Shown here piece by piece: positions 6,349 to 12,225 of a stretch of 12,267 bases of DNA (the stretch's first letter is position 1; every line of letters begins with the position of its first letter). Below the pieces are notes generated by a model. That model was given only the letters and a program-made list of their open reading frames with translations, made no database searches and had not been told where the DNA came from. The translations under genes were made by a program, and so were the position numbers. Source of the stretch: an uncultured bacterium (GTDB taxonomy: Bacteria > Patescibacteriota > Minisyncoccia > Phycocordibacterales > PALSA-1337); contig CAIVGA010000030.1 in NCBI GenBank assembly GCA_903905325.1, forward strand, positions 1 to 12,267, read 5' to 3'.

Positions 6349-7770
6349 ATGGATGAGCAGAACGAAGATCCAAAGTCTTTGAGAGGTAAGCGCATTATGA
6401 AAATTGGTGTATTACTTTTCTGGTCTTTGATAATCAGCATTGCTGGTGTACGGGTGACTTTTTCCTTCATTCAAAATAAGCCCGATGTTGGTATATGTTT
6501 GAGACAGTCTGTATCTGGAGTTGGTACAGCCTTTGCAAATCCGGTTATTAAAGACACAGGTCAAATTTTAGTCATAAATGTGCAAGAAATGACTTTAAAT
6601 TCTGAAAATAGCCACGTTTGCGCTACAGGTATTTTAATTCGATTGAAAACAAAAGCTTATCCACGTTTTAGTCTCGGAGATCAGGTAAATTTTAGCGGGA
6701 ACTTATCTTCTCCGTTCAATTTTTCTAGTACTGATGGTCGCATTTTTGATTACAAAGGCTATCTAGCCAAGGATGATATTTTTTATGAAATAAAAAGTGG
6801 AATAGTTTCACTTACGAAAGCCAATTCAACACAAAATAACTGGTTACAAAATATTTTAAGTTACACAACAGGCAGACTGTATTCTATCAAACACACTTTT
6901 ATATCTAATCTCAATAAAGTTCTTGGTGAGCCACAAGCGTCGTTTGCAACTGGTCTTGTGGTGGGTGAGAGAAGTACTATTGATCCAAAATTACTAGATG
7001 ATTTTCGTACTGTGGGATTGATTCATATTATTATTTTTGCAGGTTTTCATGTTGCCATTGTCGTCGCTTCTCTTAGACGGATGTTCTCATTTCTCCCTAG
7101 AATATGGAGTATTTTGTTCGTAGGTATCGGACTTATTTTATTTGCCGTACTAGTTGGTGGAAGTGCCACAGTTATTCGTTCGTGTTCAATGGCTAGTATT
7201 GCATTGGTCGCGGATCTTTTTCGTCGTGGCTATAGTTCAGTTCGCGCCCTAATATTTGTCGTACTACTTATGGTTATACAAAGTCCGATGATACTTTTTC
7301 ACGATTCTGCATTTCAATTATCGTGTTTGGCAACACTAGGCATGATTCTTCTCATGAACCCGTTAAAAAAGCGTCTGCGATTTATTACAGATCGTTTTGG
7401 TATTCGTAGCATTGTTGCTGCTACATTGGCAGCACAAATTTTTGTTTCACCATTGATTATTTATCTAATGGGACAAGTATCTGTTATAAGTATTGTTGTT
7501 AATATTCTCGTCTTGCCATTTATACCGCTCACTATGTTGTTCGTATTTTTAACAGGAGCCACAGGTTTTGTATCAGGAGCAGTCTCAACTGTTATGAGCT
7601 GGGGTTCTCATCTTTTGCTGTCATATGTACTTTTTATCATACAGGAATTTGCACGAATTCCATTTGCTTCTTTTCATATCCCTTCTTTTTCAGGGTGGAT
7701 CGTCGTGGCTTTTTATACCATTTTCCTGGCGGTGTATTGGTATATAATAAAAAAACCGTCAGTCGGATGA
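6349..7770 (+). CDS. comEC: ComEC/Rec2 membrane channel domain protein
   Basis: ComEC is the inner-membrane channel that passes one DNA strand into the cytoplasm in natural transformation. 473 residues from ATG 6349. Seen: a hydrophobic segment near residues 15-37; a soluble beta-rich region with YPRFSLGDQVNFSGNL and FDYKGYLAKDDIFYEI (DUF4131-type, the GxxxxFDYxxYL motif); the competence-domain entry ASFATGLVVGERSTI and VGLIHIIIFAGFHVAIV (canonical GLxHxxxxSGxH, Ser replaced by Ala); then about seven to eight further membrane segments to the end. The C-terminal MBL domain of classical ComEC is absent and sits apart at 9271-10260. The TGA stop is inside the terminator hairpin. The start is chosen for the promoter at 6309-6337 rather than the in-frame TTG at 6340. 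Family identity is firm; whether it works in transformation is not shown. Confidence 0.93.
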   Translation: MDEQNEDPKSLRGKRIMKIGVLLFWSLIISIAGVRVTFSFIQNKPDVGICLRQSVSGVGTAFANPVIKDTGQILVINVQEMTLNSENSHVCATGILIRLKTKAYPRFSLGDQVNFSGNLSSPFNFSSTDGRIFDYKGYLAKDDIFYEIKSGIVSLTKANSTQNNWLQNILSYTTGRLYSIKHTFISNLNKVLGEPQASFATGLVVGERSTIDPKLLDDFRTVGLIHIIIFAGFHVAIVVASLRRMFSFLPRIWSILFVGIGLILFAVLVGGSATVIRSCSMASIALVADLFRRGYSSVRALIFVVLLMVIQSPMILFHDSAFQLSCLATLGMILLMNPLKKRLRFITDRFGIRSIVAATLAAQIFVSPLIIYLMGQVSVISIVVNILVLPFIPLTMLFVFLTGATGFVSGAVSTVMSWGSHLLLSYVLFIIQEFARIPFASFHIPSFSGWIVVAFYTIFLAVYWYIIKKPSVG

Positions 7771-7776
7771 CGGTTT
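7749..7776 (-). terminator. Terminator of pcp, overlapping comEC and pcp stop codons
   Basis: A perfect 9-bp stem, AAACCGTCA (7753-7761) with TGACGGTTT (7768-7776), and a 6-nt loop. On the minus strand it is followed by seven T's (7749-7755), a strong terminator for pcp and sod transcription. It contains the TGA of comEC (7768-7770) and reaches the TAA of pcp (7775-7777). On the plus strand only TTTATAT follows, so it is weaker for comEC. Confidence 0.85.
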
Positions 7777-8431
7777 ATATGGTTGCGATTCTTAGGATTG
7801 TCTCCAATCCTTGAATTATTTGAGAAACCTTGAGCGTAGATTTTCTCTGCCTCTTGAATTCCATGTTACCTCCAACACACTCTGGTGAACAGGGAATGTG
7901 GATGAAAATGAACGGAATTGAAGCACACTCGATATCTTCAAGTTGGGCGGCTCGCAGTTGCCAAATCAGGTGATTGCACCAACCACCGCCTGGGTTTGTG
8001 GACACTTTGATCGGTGGCAACTCTGTTTTATCGCGTCCGATCAACAAGTCATCCATGTGCCAGACTCTAAGGTCTAGATCGAGGACACGTCTGTAAGCAA
8101 ATCTCGAGTCGATAGGTTGACCACTTAACTCTGGACAATATTTTTCATTATTGATTGCATTCATGGTCCTTGTTTCGATGCAAAGACCTTTTTTTCCAGA
8201 TGCCATGCCCAGACAAATAATCGCAGAGGCATTGAACGTCCGAGCTCTCTCGAAGAGGTGCCGTCCGCGGTTTTCACCTACTAATGGTATGGTGCAAGGA
8301 AAGATTTCTTGCCTAACAACAAACTTGCCGAGGGTAGTTTGATCCAGCTGGGCAGCGGCTAGTTCACCGGAATTACGGTGATATCTGCCGTACTTTTTGA
8401 AGGCTGATAGGATTATGTTTTTAGTTTTCAT
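7775..8431 (-). CDS. pcp: Pyroglutamyl peptidase I (C15) family
   Basis: Pyrrolidone-carboxylate peptidase removes N-terminal pyroglutamate from peptides in the cytosol. 218 residues, like the family (about 215). The catalytic triad is recognisable: E86 in LCIETRTMNA (family GxxxxxxxE..A.N), C152 in STNPGGGWCNHLIWQ (family S.TAGT.VCNHL.Y), and H178 in FIFIHIP (family GF.HVP). LGMASGKKG at 74-82 matches the family LG.A.GR. The N-terminus is shorter and divergent: FKKYGRYHRNSGELAA replaces GF.PFG....NPS..AA. Expected termini and a complete triad suggest an active enzyme. The ATG has a consensus promoter 8 nt upstream and no SD site. It lies downstream of sod on the same strand, 67 nt apart, but has its own promoter. 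The two minus-strand genes separate the comEC membrane and MBL parts. Confidence 0.82.
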   Translation of the reverse strand: MKTKNIILSAFKKYGRYHRNSGELAAAQLDQTTLGKFVVRQEIFPCTIPLVGENRGRHLFERARTFNASAIICLGMASGKKGLCIETRTMNAINNEKYCPELSGQPIDSRFAYRRVLDLDLRVWHMDDLLIGRDKTELPPIKVSTNPGGGWCNHLIWQLRAAQLEDIECASIPFIFIHIPCSPECVGGNMEFKRQRKSTLKVSQIIQGLETILRIATI

Positions 8432-8439
8432 CTAGTTTG

Positions 8440-8468
8440 ATACTAGAATGAATATTACAAAGTGTCAA
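8440..8468 (-). promoter_or_regulatory. Consensus sigma-70-type promoter of pcp (leaderless)
   Basis: Minus strand: perfect TTGACA (8463-8468), exactly 17-nt spacer, TAGTAT (8440-8445), then 8 nt to the ATG (8429-8431). The transcript should start at or within about 2 nt of the ATG. It is the best -35/-10 pair in the window. Confidence 0.75.
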
Positions 8469-8498
8469 GTCATCTATAATGACGACTTTCAATGGTCG

Positions 8499-9095
8499 CT
8501 ATTTGATTCCTTCTACAAAATTTTTCTCAATAACCTCCCAATTTAAGTTTGCAAAAAAATCTTCCACGTATTGTTTCTTTCCGGATGGCTGATAGTCAGC
8601 AACATAAGAGTGTTCCCACATATCAAGTGCCAAAATAGGAACACAGTCCTGTAGTTGTCCCAAGTGTTGCTCATCAACCCAAGATGCGAGTAAACGTTGA
8701 TCTTTTCTGTCGTACCAAAGCACGGCCCAGCCGATTCCGCGCGTCATTGCTAAACTTTTGAAAGCAGAGAACCATCCTTCGAACGATCCACATTCACTTT
8801 CTATAGCTTTTTTCAGCTGACTTGAAGCACCAAGTAACTTTGTGCCACCTTCTAATGAAGCGAAATAAAGTTCATGGTTTCTCATGCCATTGAATTCAAA
8901 ACTAAAACGACGACCGAGTTCACCGATAAGATATGCATTTTTTTCCGATTCTTTGCTTAGTTGACCCAAGGTTTCTAACAATGAGTTGGAATTTTTTACA
9001 TAACCTGTGTAAAGCTTTAGATGTTCCTCGATATTTTTTGCTGAAATTCCCTTAAGGGTCGGTATAGTAAAGGTTTTTGCTGTGAATGTTTTCAT
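8499..9095 (-). CDS. sodA: Fe/Mn-family superoxide dismutase, probably Mn-type
   Basis: Converts superoxide to oxygen and hydrogen peroxide. 198 residues, a normal length. All four metal ligands are present: H25 (NIEEHLKLY), H74 (RNHELYF), D158 and H162 (LDMWEHSYVADY). The gateway tyrosine is kept (Y32 in GYV). The position that is Gln69 in iron enzymes is Gly70 here, and a glutamine lies in the DEQHLGQL loop (Q143/Q147) near the Mn-type Gln146 position, so the Mn form is more likely; metal choice cannot be settled from sequence. The usual KHH after the first ligand is KLY. No signal peptide. Upstream on the minus strand is TGA-TATAAT (9143-9151), giving a leader of about 45 nt without an SD site. 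It lies upstream of pcp on the same strand. Confidence 0.93.
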   Translation of the reverse strand: MKTFTAKTFTIPTLKGISAKNIEEHLKLYTGYVKNSNSLLETLGQLSKESEKNAYLIGELGRRFSFEFNGMRNHELYFASLEGGTKLLGASSQLKKAIESECGSFEGWFSAFKSLAMTRGIGWAVLWYDRKDQRLLASWVDEQHLGQLQDCVPILALDMWEHSYVADYQPSGKKQYVEDFFANLNWEVIEKNFVEGIK

Positions 9096-9142
9096 GTTTT
9101 TTGTAATATGTGTTTTGTAATATTTTTATTGATTATACCGCT

Positions 9143-9151
9143 ATTATATCA
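9143..9151 (-). promoter_or_regulatory. Extended -10 promoter of the superoxide dismutase gene
   Basis: TGA-TATAAT on the minus strand. A second perfect TATAAT lies at 9132-9137, 36 nt before the ATG. An AT-rich leader (9096-9131) without an SD site follows. Which -10 is used, or whether TATTAC close to the ATG is used instead, cannot be decided by eye. Confidence 0.5.
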
Positions 9152-9173
9152 CTTATTTATAATTTCTCCTGTC

Positions 9174-9207
9174 AAAATTTAGGAAATCTTTGGTAAATCT
9201 TCATAAA
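9174..9207 (+). repeat. Direct repeat copy 2 (upstream of the MBL-like gene)
   Basis: 9174-9190 is identical to 6261-6277 (17 nt). The word AAATCTTCATAAA at 9195-9207 is identical to 6271-6283. Between them an 11-nt insertion repeats the AAATCTT part. The two copies flank the comEC-pcp-sod segment of about 2.9 kb. Confidence 0.6.
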
Positions 9208-9270
9208 ATATTTGGCCGAAATTTAGAATTTCTTCACGGAAACTTCATTAGTATAGTCTATGCTTATTTA

Positions 9271-10260
9271 ATGGCTGTAATGGCAAGAATCATATCAAAG
9301 CCAGTCATTATCGGTGCTACGTGTACAGCTATGGTTCTTTTTGGTACTTCTGTATATGTTTGGTATGAAAATCAGCGACCACCAATTCTAGAAATATATG
9401 TAATTCCATTTATAACAGGGCAGGCTTTATTTATTCGTACACCAAGTGACAAACGTATTCTAGTTGATGGTGGAACCAACTCGGAAATTATTCGTCATAT
9501 CAGCAGCATCCTTCCGTTTTATTCAAGACGTATTGATACTGTTATGGTTACACGTCCCGACAGTGCTCACGTTTCAGGTTTGATTGATGTGGTTGAGAGA
9601 TATGGAGTTGGTGAAATAGTTGTACCTGGAGTTTCTTTGGGGAGTTCAACGGATCAAATTTACCAAACTTTTATTGAGACTGTGGAGCGTTTAAAAATTC
9701 CGATAAAGAAAGTTGTGGCCGATGACAAATTGGTTTTTGATGAAGGAGTTTTGCCTGTCATAACATCAACATCAACCTCAATTTCTAATGTGCGAATTCC
9801 TGTTACCGCGAATATTTTATTCCCAGTAGCAACTAATACTCCACTAACTGATTTTTCGAGTTCTATGCCCAAAAATTTCTCATATTCAAAAGCTAGTGCA
9901 CCAGAGTTAGTTTTTAGTATCTCTTATGGTTCTACTTCAGTGATGGTTATTGGGGCTGTTACGCCTAAAATCCAGAAATTTATTGCATCCACGAGTGCAA
10001 CTTCAAGTGTTGACGTACTTATTATTTCAAAAAACCCTATCGTTAGTAATCTAGCTCCAGTTTTTCTAGAAAAGGTTTCACCAGCAAATATCATCTATTC
10101 AAAAGCCGTGACGAAAGCAAAAACAGGCTCCGTGTTGGATAGTACACTAATGATTTCTTCGAGCACGACTCCAAATATAACATTGAATATTAGGGAAGTT
10201 GGGACGGTAAAAATCAGCTCAGAAGGAACAGTAATAAGCATAAAAAAGATCAATGAATAA
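9271..10260 (+). CDS. Detached ComEC MBL-like domain, metal ligands lost
   Basis: 329 residues from ATG 9271 (ATG 9280 and TTG 9190 are alternatives; none has an SD site). One N-terminal membrane segment (about residues 11-31) is followed by an external domain. ALFIRTPSDKRILVDGG at 52-68 matches the ComEC lactamase domain (DAILIRTPsGkriLIDGG), and LPFYSRRIDTVMVTRPDSAH at 81-100 matches LPFf..ID.lvlTHpDaDH. The metal motif THPDADH reads TRPDSAH: the first His is Arg and the metal-binding Asp is Ala. The later HHGS element reads KNPI in DVLIISKNPIVSN. LDVGQGD is also lost. It is therefore a structural, non-hydrolytic version. It probably partners the ComEC membrane protein 1.5 kb upstream, from which it is separated by two minus-strand genes. 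It overlaps the next gene by 8 nt. Confidence 0.75.
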   Translation: MAVMARIISKPVIIGATCTAMVLFGTSVYVWYENQRPPILEIYVIPFITGQALFIRTPSDKRILVDGGTNSEIIRHISSILPFYSRRIDTVMVTRPDSAHVSGLIDVVERYGVGEIVVPGVSLGSSTDQIYQTFIETVERLKIPIKKVVADDKLVFDEGVLPVITSTSTSISNVRIPVTANILFPVATNTPLTDFSSSMPKNFSYSKASAPELVFSISYGSTSVMVIGAVTPKIQKFIASTSATSSVDVLIISKNPIVSNLAPVFLEKVSPANIIYSKAVTKAKTGSVLDSTLMISSSTTPNITLNIREVGTVKISSEGTVISIKKINE

Positions 10261-10696
10261 CGAATATATTTTTCTAAAAACTTTGCATGAACTGTTGCTA
10301 AGTCCTAAAGGAGTTCTTATTGAGATGCCTGATAAAATAATTCCTACTGGTTTTAAAATATCAAAAGCTGTACTAAATATTACACACGTAGTTGATGATC
10401 AAGCTTATTTCACTCGTAGATCACTGAAACACCTAATAGACAAAGGTATCGCTGTAGATGTTTTTATAAATCAAACAAAAATTACGCTATGTGAGCCAGA
10501 TGAAATTAGAAAAGGAAAAACCAAGAACAGATATGTTCTGTCAAAGAAACTTCAATCCGATGGTGACAATAAAAATCACGTTGTTATATTAGAAATTAAA
10601 CCAGAGTACGGACACCTTATCGTAACTATTTTTACTGGAAAACAAAAATACCTTTCGAACTTTAATCTTCTCTGGAGGACGGCAGTTTTATCATAA
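10253..10696 (+). CDS. Hypothetical protein, possibly BECR-fold nuclease-like
   Basis: 147 residues, starting inside the previous gene (ATGAATAA overlap, 10253-10260), so probably translationally coupled to the MBL-like gene. I do not recognise it with confidence. Seen: a helical N-terminus, then THVVDDQAYFTRRSLKHLID at 45-64, a basic linker (EIRKGKTKNRYVLSKK), a beta-strand pair ending in HLIVTIFTGK, and a C-terminal LLWRTAVLS. The VDDQAYFTRRSLKHLID...strand...LxVTxF pattern resembles the phage Barnase-EndoU-ColicinE5/D-RelE (PBECR) nuclease-like domains; this is weak and from memory. No signal peptide or membrane segment. Its last codons lie in the left arm of an inverted repeat (10649-10793), and its stop is in the loop of a smaller hairpin. 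Base composition is AT-rich like comEC. Confidence 0.6.
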   Translation: MNNEYIFLKTLHELLLSPKGVLIEMPDKIIPTGFKISKAVLNITHVVDDQAYFTRRSLKHLIDKGIAVDVFINQTKITLCEPDEIRKGKTKNRYVLSKKLQSDGDNKNHVVILEIKPEYGHLIVTIFTGKQKYLSNFNLLWRTAVLS

Positions 10697-10793
10697 GATA
10701 AAGCAGTCCCTCCATCGGCATATCCGCTATGAAGCGAACGCTGGCGGCCGAGCCGACTTTCCGCTCTTAGAGAAGATTAAAATTAAAAAGGTA
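10649..10793. repeat. 145-bp element with 25-bp imperfect terminal inverted repeats
   Basis: The left arm 10649-10673 and right arm 10769-10793 match at 22 of 25 positions as reverse complements; the inner 13 are perfect (TTTAATCTTCTCT with AGAGAAGATTAAA). Both ends are TA. Inside are two further foldable parts: TTTATC-ATAA-GATAAA (10687-10702) enclosed by GGAGGAC/GTCCCTCC, and TCGGC (10715-10719)/GCCGA (10747-10751) enclosing AGC-GAAC-GCT. The inner half is GC-rich in an AT-rich setting. The left arm is coding (end of the 147-residue gene). It could be a MITE, an inverted duplication of the gene's end, or a structured 3' UTR. Confidence 0.5.
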
Positions 10794-10963
10794 CTTGCTA
10801 TTAACCCCTTTTCAGGGGAGGGCCGAAGCCGTATTTACCTACAATAATATCAAACAGACATCTCTTGTCAATCAATTTTCTTACTAATAAATTTTTAGGT
10901 GGATAACTACTAGCGCTCCATTTTTTAAGAGTTATAGTTATATATAGAAAGGAACCTAGTTCT
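10794..10963. other. Non-coding stretch before the interrupted gene
   Basis: No gene seen. It holds a small hairpin, CCCCT-TTTC-AGGGG (10805-10818), without a T-run, and a weak promoter candidate, TTGTCA (10865-10870), 17 nt, TAAATT (10888-10893). It ends with the SD site of the next gene. No tRNA or known RNA signature recognised. Confidence 0.4.
10947..10953 (+). promoter_or_regulatory. Shine-Dalgarno of the interrupted gene
   Basis: GAAAGGA, 10 nt before ATG 10964. It supports 10964 as the original start of the frame that is broken by TAG at 11030. Confidence 0.6.
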
Positions 10964-11824
10964 ATGAAAAACCAAACTCTGTTGTTACCACCGGGTTATA
11001 CACCCGATGTGGTTGTGTCAGCCTCAAGATAGGTTGACTCTGGTTACGTTAGTCCGGATGAAATCTCAACCGCTACGGAAGAGGTCCGGGCTATCAGTCG
11101 TGTAGCAAGTCGGGTCTTGCCGATTGAAGTATTGGCAAAATCTGAAATCATTGTTGCCCGGGAAAAGGCAACCAGAAAGTGTGCGATGTTGCAACGTCGC
11201 CAAAAGGTGTATGAGTTTTCTGAAGGCGAGTATATGCTTCAGGATCTCTCACCTCTGACATGGCGGGATGAAATGGGTTTCCCCCGCTTGATGGTGTTTC
11301 ACCCAGGGATCACCGAAGCTGGGTTCGAAGGGGCTATGATCTACGAGTCACCCATAACACCTGCGGAGTCATCAACGCTCGAAGATCGTATTGCGCGTTT
11401 GCAACGCAGTCAGTCCTTGCCTGAACTCCACGTAACCATGACGCCACGCATGCCTCAGGAGATGAGCACGTGCTACAACGACATCGTGGGAAAAGTGAAG
11501 TTGTACGGCAAGATGCAAATGGAGAAACTTGGACGAGGTCGTATTATTGACTCGTTCAATATTCAGCTCAAGGCGCGTTTCAGTGGCCTCATTCCAGATG
11601 ATGTGAAGCTCGAATTGCATCGGGCATATCTATCTGGGCTCTTCATCAACTTCTTCATCATTGCAGAAGTGGAGAAGTGGGAATGGAACGTCCGGGTCGT
11701 TTCACGTCGTGGTGATTCGCTGCTGATCGGCTATGACGGCTACCACTATTGGCTGATTAAGGCCTTCGACACCACAACGGTGGAACGGGCAATGGCCGAA
11801 GAGTTCTCGGTCAAGTCACGCTAA
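10964..11824 (+). pseudogene. Unrecognised gene interrupted by one in-frame TAG
   Basis: ATG 10964, with an SD site, opens a frame of 22 codons (MKNQTLLLPPGYTPDVVVSA, then SR), meets TAG at 11030-11032, and continues in the same frame without further stops to TAA at 11822-11824, 286 codons in all. Downstream of the TAG the residues stay protein-like (SPDEISTATEEV..., helical, charged). No ATG or GTG lies between the TAG and the TTG at 11117, which would give 235 residues without an SD site. I do not recognise the protein: soluble, a helical N-terminal half, basic patches (ARLQRSQ; RGRIIDSFNIQLKARF), and a hydrophobic YLSGLFINFFII near residues 223-234. Codon use is much more GC-rich than comEC (35 of 60 G+C at 11401-11460 against 16 of 60 at 6781-6840). 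A terminator follows. Nonsense mutation, reinitiation or readthrough are all possible. Confidence 0.6.
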
Positions 11825-11863
11825 CGCCATTCTGAATAGCGAAAAAGAAGTGCAAGTTTACAT

Positions 11864-11886
11864 GGGGCGCCCTCGGCCCCTTTTTT
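11864..11886 (+). terminator. Intrinsic terminator of the interrupted gene
   Basis: GGGGC (11864-11868) pairs with GCCCC (11876-11880) around a 7-nt loop, followed by TTTTTT (11881-11886). An intact terminator indicates a real transcription unit upstream. Confidence 0.75.
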
Positions 11887-11891
11887 GTTAC

Positions 11892-11912
11892 AAAAAACTC
11901 CTGTTCGGAGCT
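11892..11912 (-). terminator. Intrinsic terminator of rpmB
   Basis: Minus strand: AGCTCC, loop GAACA, GGAGTT (one G-U pair), then a run of six T's. It lies 26 nt after the L28 stop and back to back with the terminator of the plus-strand gene. Confidence 0.7.
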
Positions 11913-11937
11913 GATTGGTAGGTCACCGGAGTTGATC

Positions 11938-12180
11938 TTAAATTATTCCTGCTTTCTTGAGAGTACGAAATGCTCCATTCTTCTGGATAGTACGAAGGCC
12001 ACGTGTAGATACAGTAATAGTGACAGTTTTCTTCAATTCTGGAACGTAAATTTTCTTTTTCTGGAGATTTGGGTAACGGCGAACAGTTCCACAAGGATTG
12101 AATTGGGTAGCACGAGTACGATTGGAGTATCTTCCTCCTGAAATCGAACCTCTCTTTGTAACTGCACAGATTTTTGCCAT
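11938..12180 (-). CDS. rpmB: Large-subunit ribosomal protein L28 (bL28)
   Basis: An 80-residue basic protein of the 50S subunit. MAKICAVTKRGSISGGRYSN at the start and RRYPNLQKKKIYVPE in the middle match the bL28 pattern (MAKvC.iTgk....G...Sh ... R.f.PNLQ.kr). The ending, VSTRGLRTIQKNGAFRTLKKAG, matches the family C-terminus (kvsakaLrtI.k.G). The start is the ATG at 12178-12180; an in-frame GTG at 12229-12231 would add 17 residues not seen in the family. No SD site. A C-terminal AGII end is usual for parcubacterial L28. Two cysteines (C5, C29) are not enough for the four-Cys zinc form. It has its own terminator, and nothing else of a ribosomal operon is visible. Confidence 0.93.
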   Translation of the reverse strand: MAKICAVTKRGSISGGRYSNRTRATQFNPCGTVRRYPNLQKKKIYVPELKKTVTITVSTRGLRTIQKNGAFRTLKKAGII

Positions 12181-12197
12181 ATAGTTAATGTCGACGT

Positions 12198-12225
12198 ATG
12201 TTATCATGGAATAGAGATTTGGCAA
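12198..12225 (-). promoter_or_regulatory. Possible promoter of rpmB
   Basis: Minus strand: TTGCCA (12220-12225), 16-nt spacer, TAACAT (12198-12203), 17 nt before the ATG at 12180. Predicted leader is about 10 nt without an SD site. Only a moderate consensus match. Confidence 0.35.

Noticed and set aside
9190..9270. TTG start at 9190 for the MBL-like gene
   Set aside because: It lies inside the AT-rich direct-repeat region, has no SD site, and adds 27 residues before a normal membrane-anchor start at ATG 9271.
10736..10748. 13-nt word GAACGCTGGCGGC, identical to the start of bacterial 16S rRNA
   Set aside because: The flanks do not match 16S on either side (no AGAGTTTGATC upstream, no TGCAAGTC downstream). 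It is explained by the internal hairpin of the inverted-repeat element or by chance.
11030..11032. Genome-wide stop recoding as explanation for the in-frame stop
   Set aside because: Known CPR recoding concerns TGA (Gly) in Gracilibacteria/Absconditabacteria, not TAG. Other genes here end in TAA or TGA and have no internal stops, so one TAG is not evidence of a different code.
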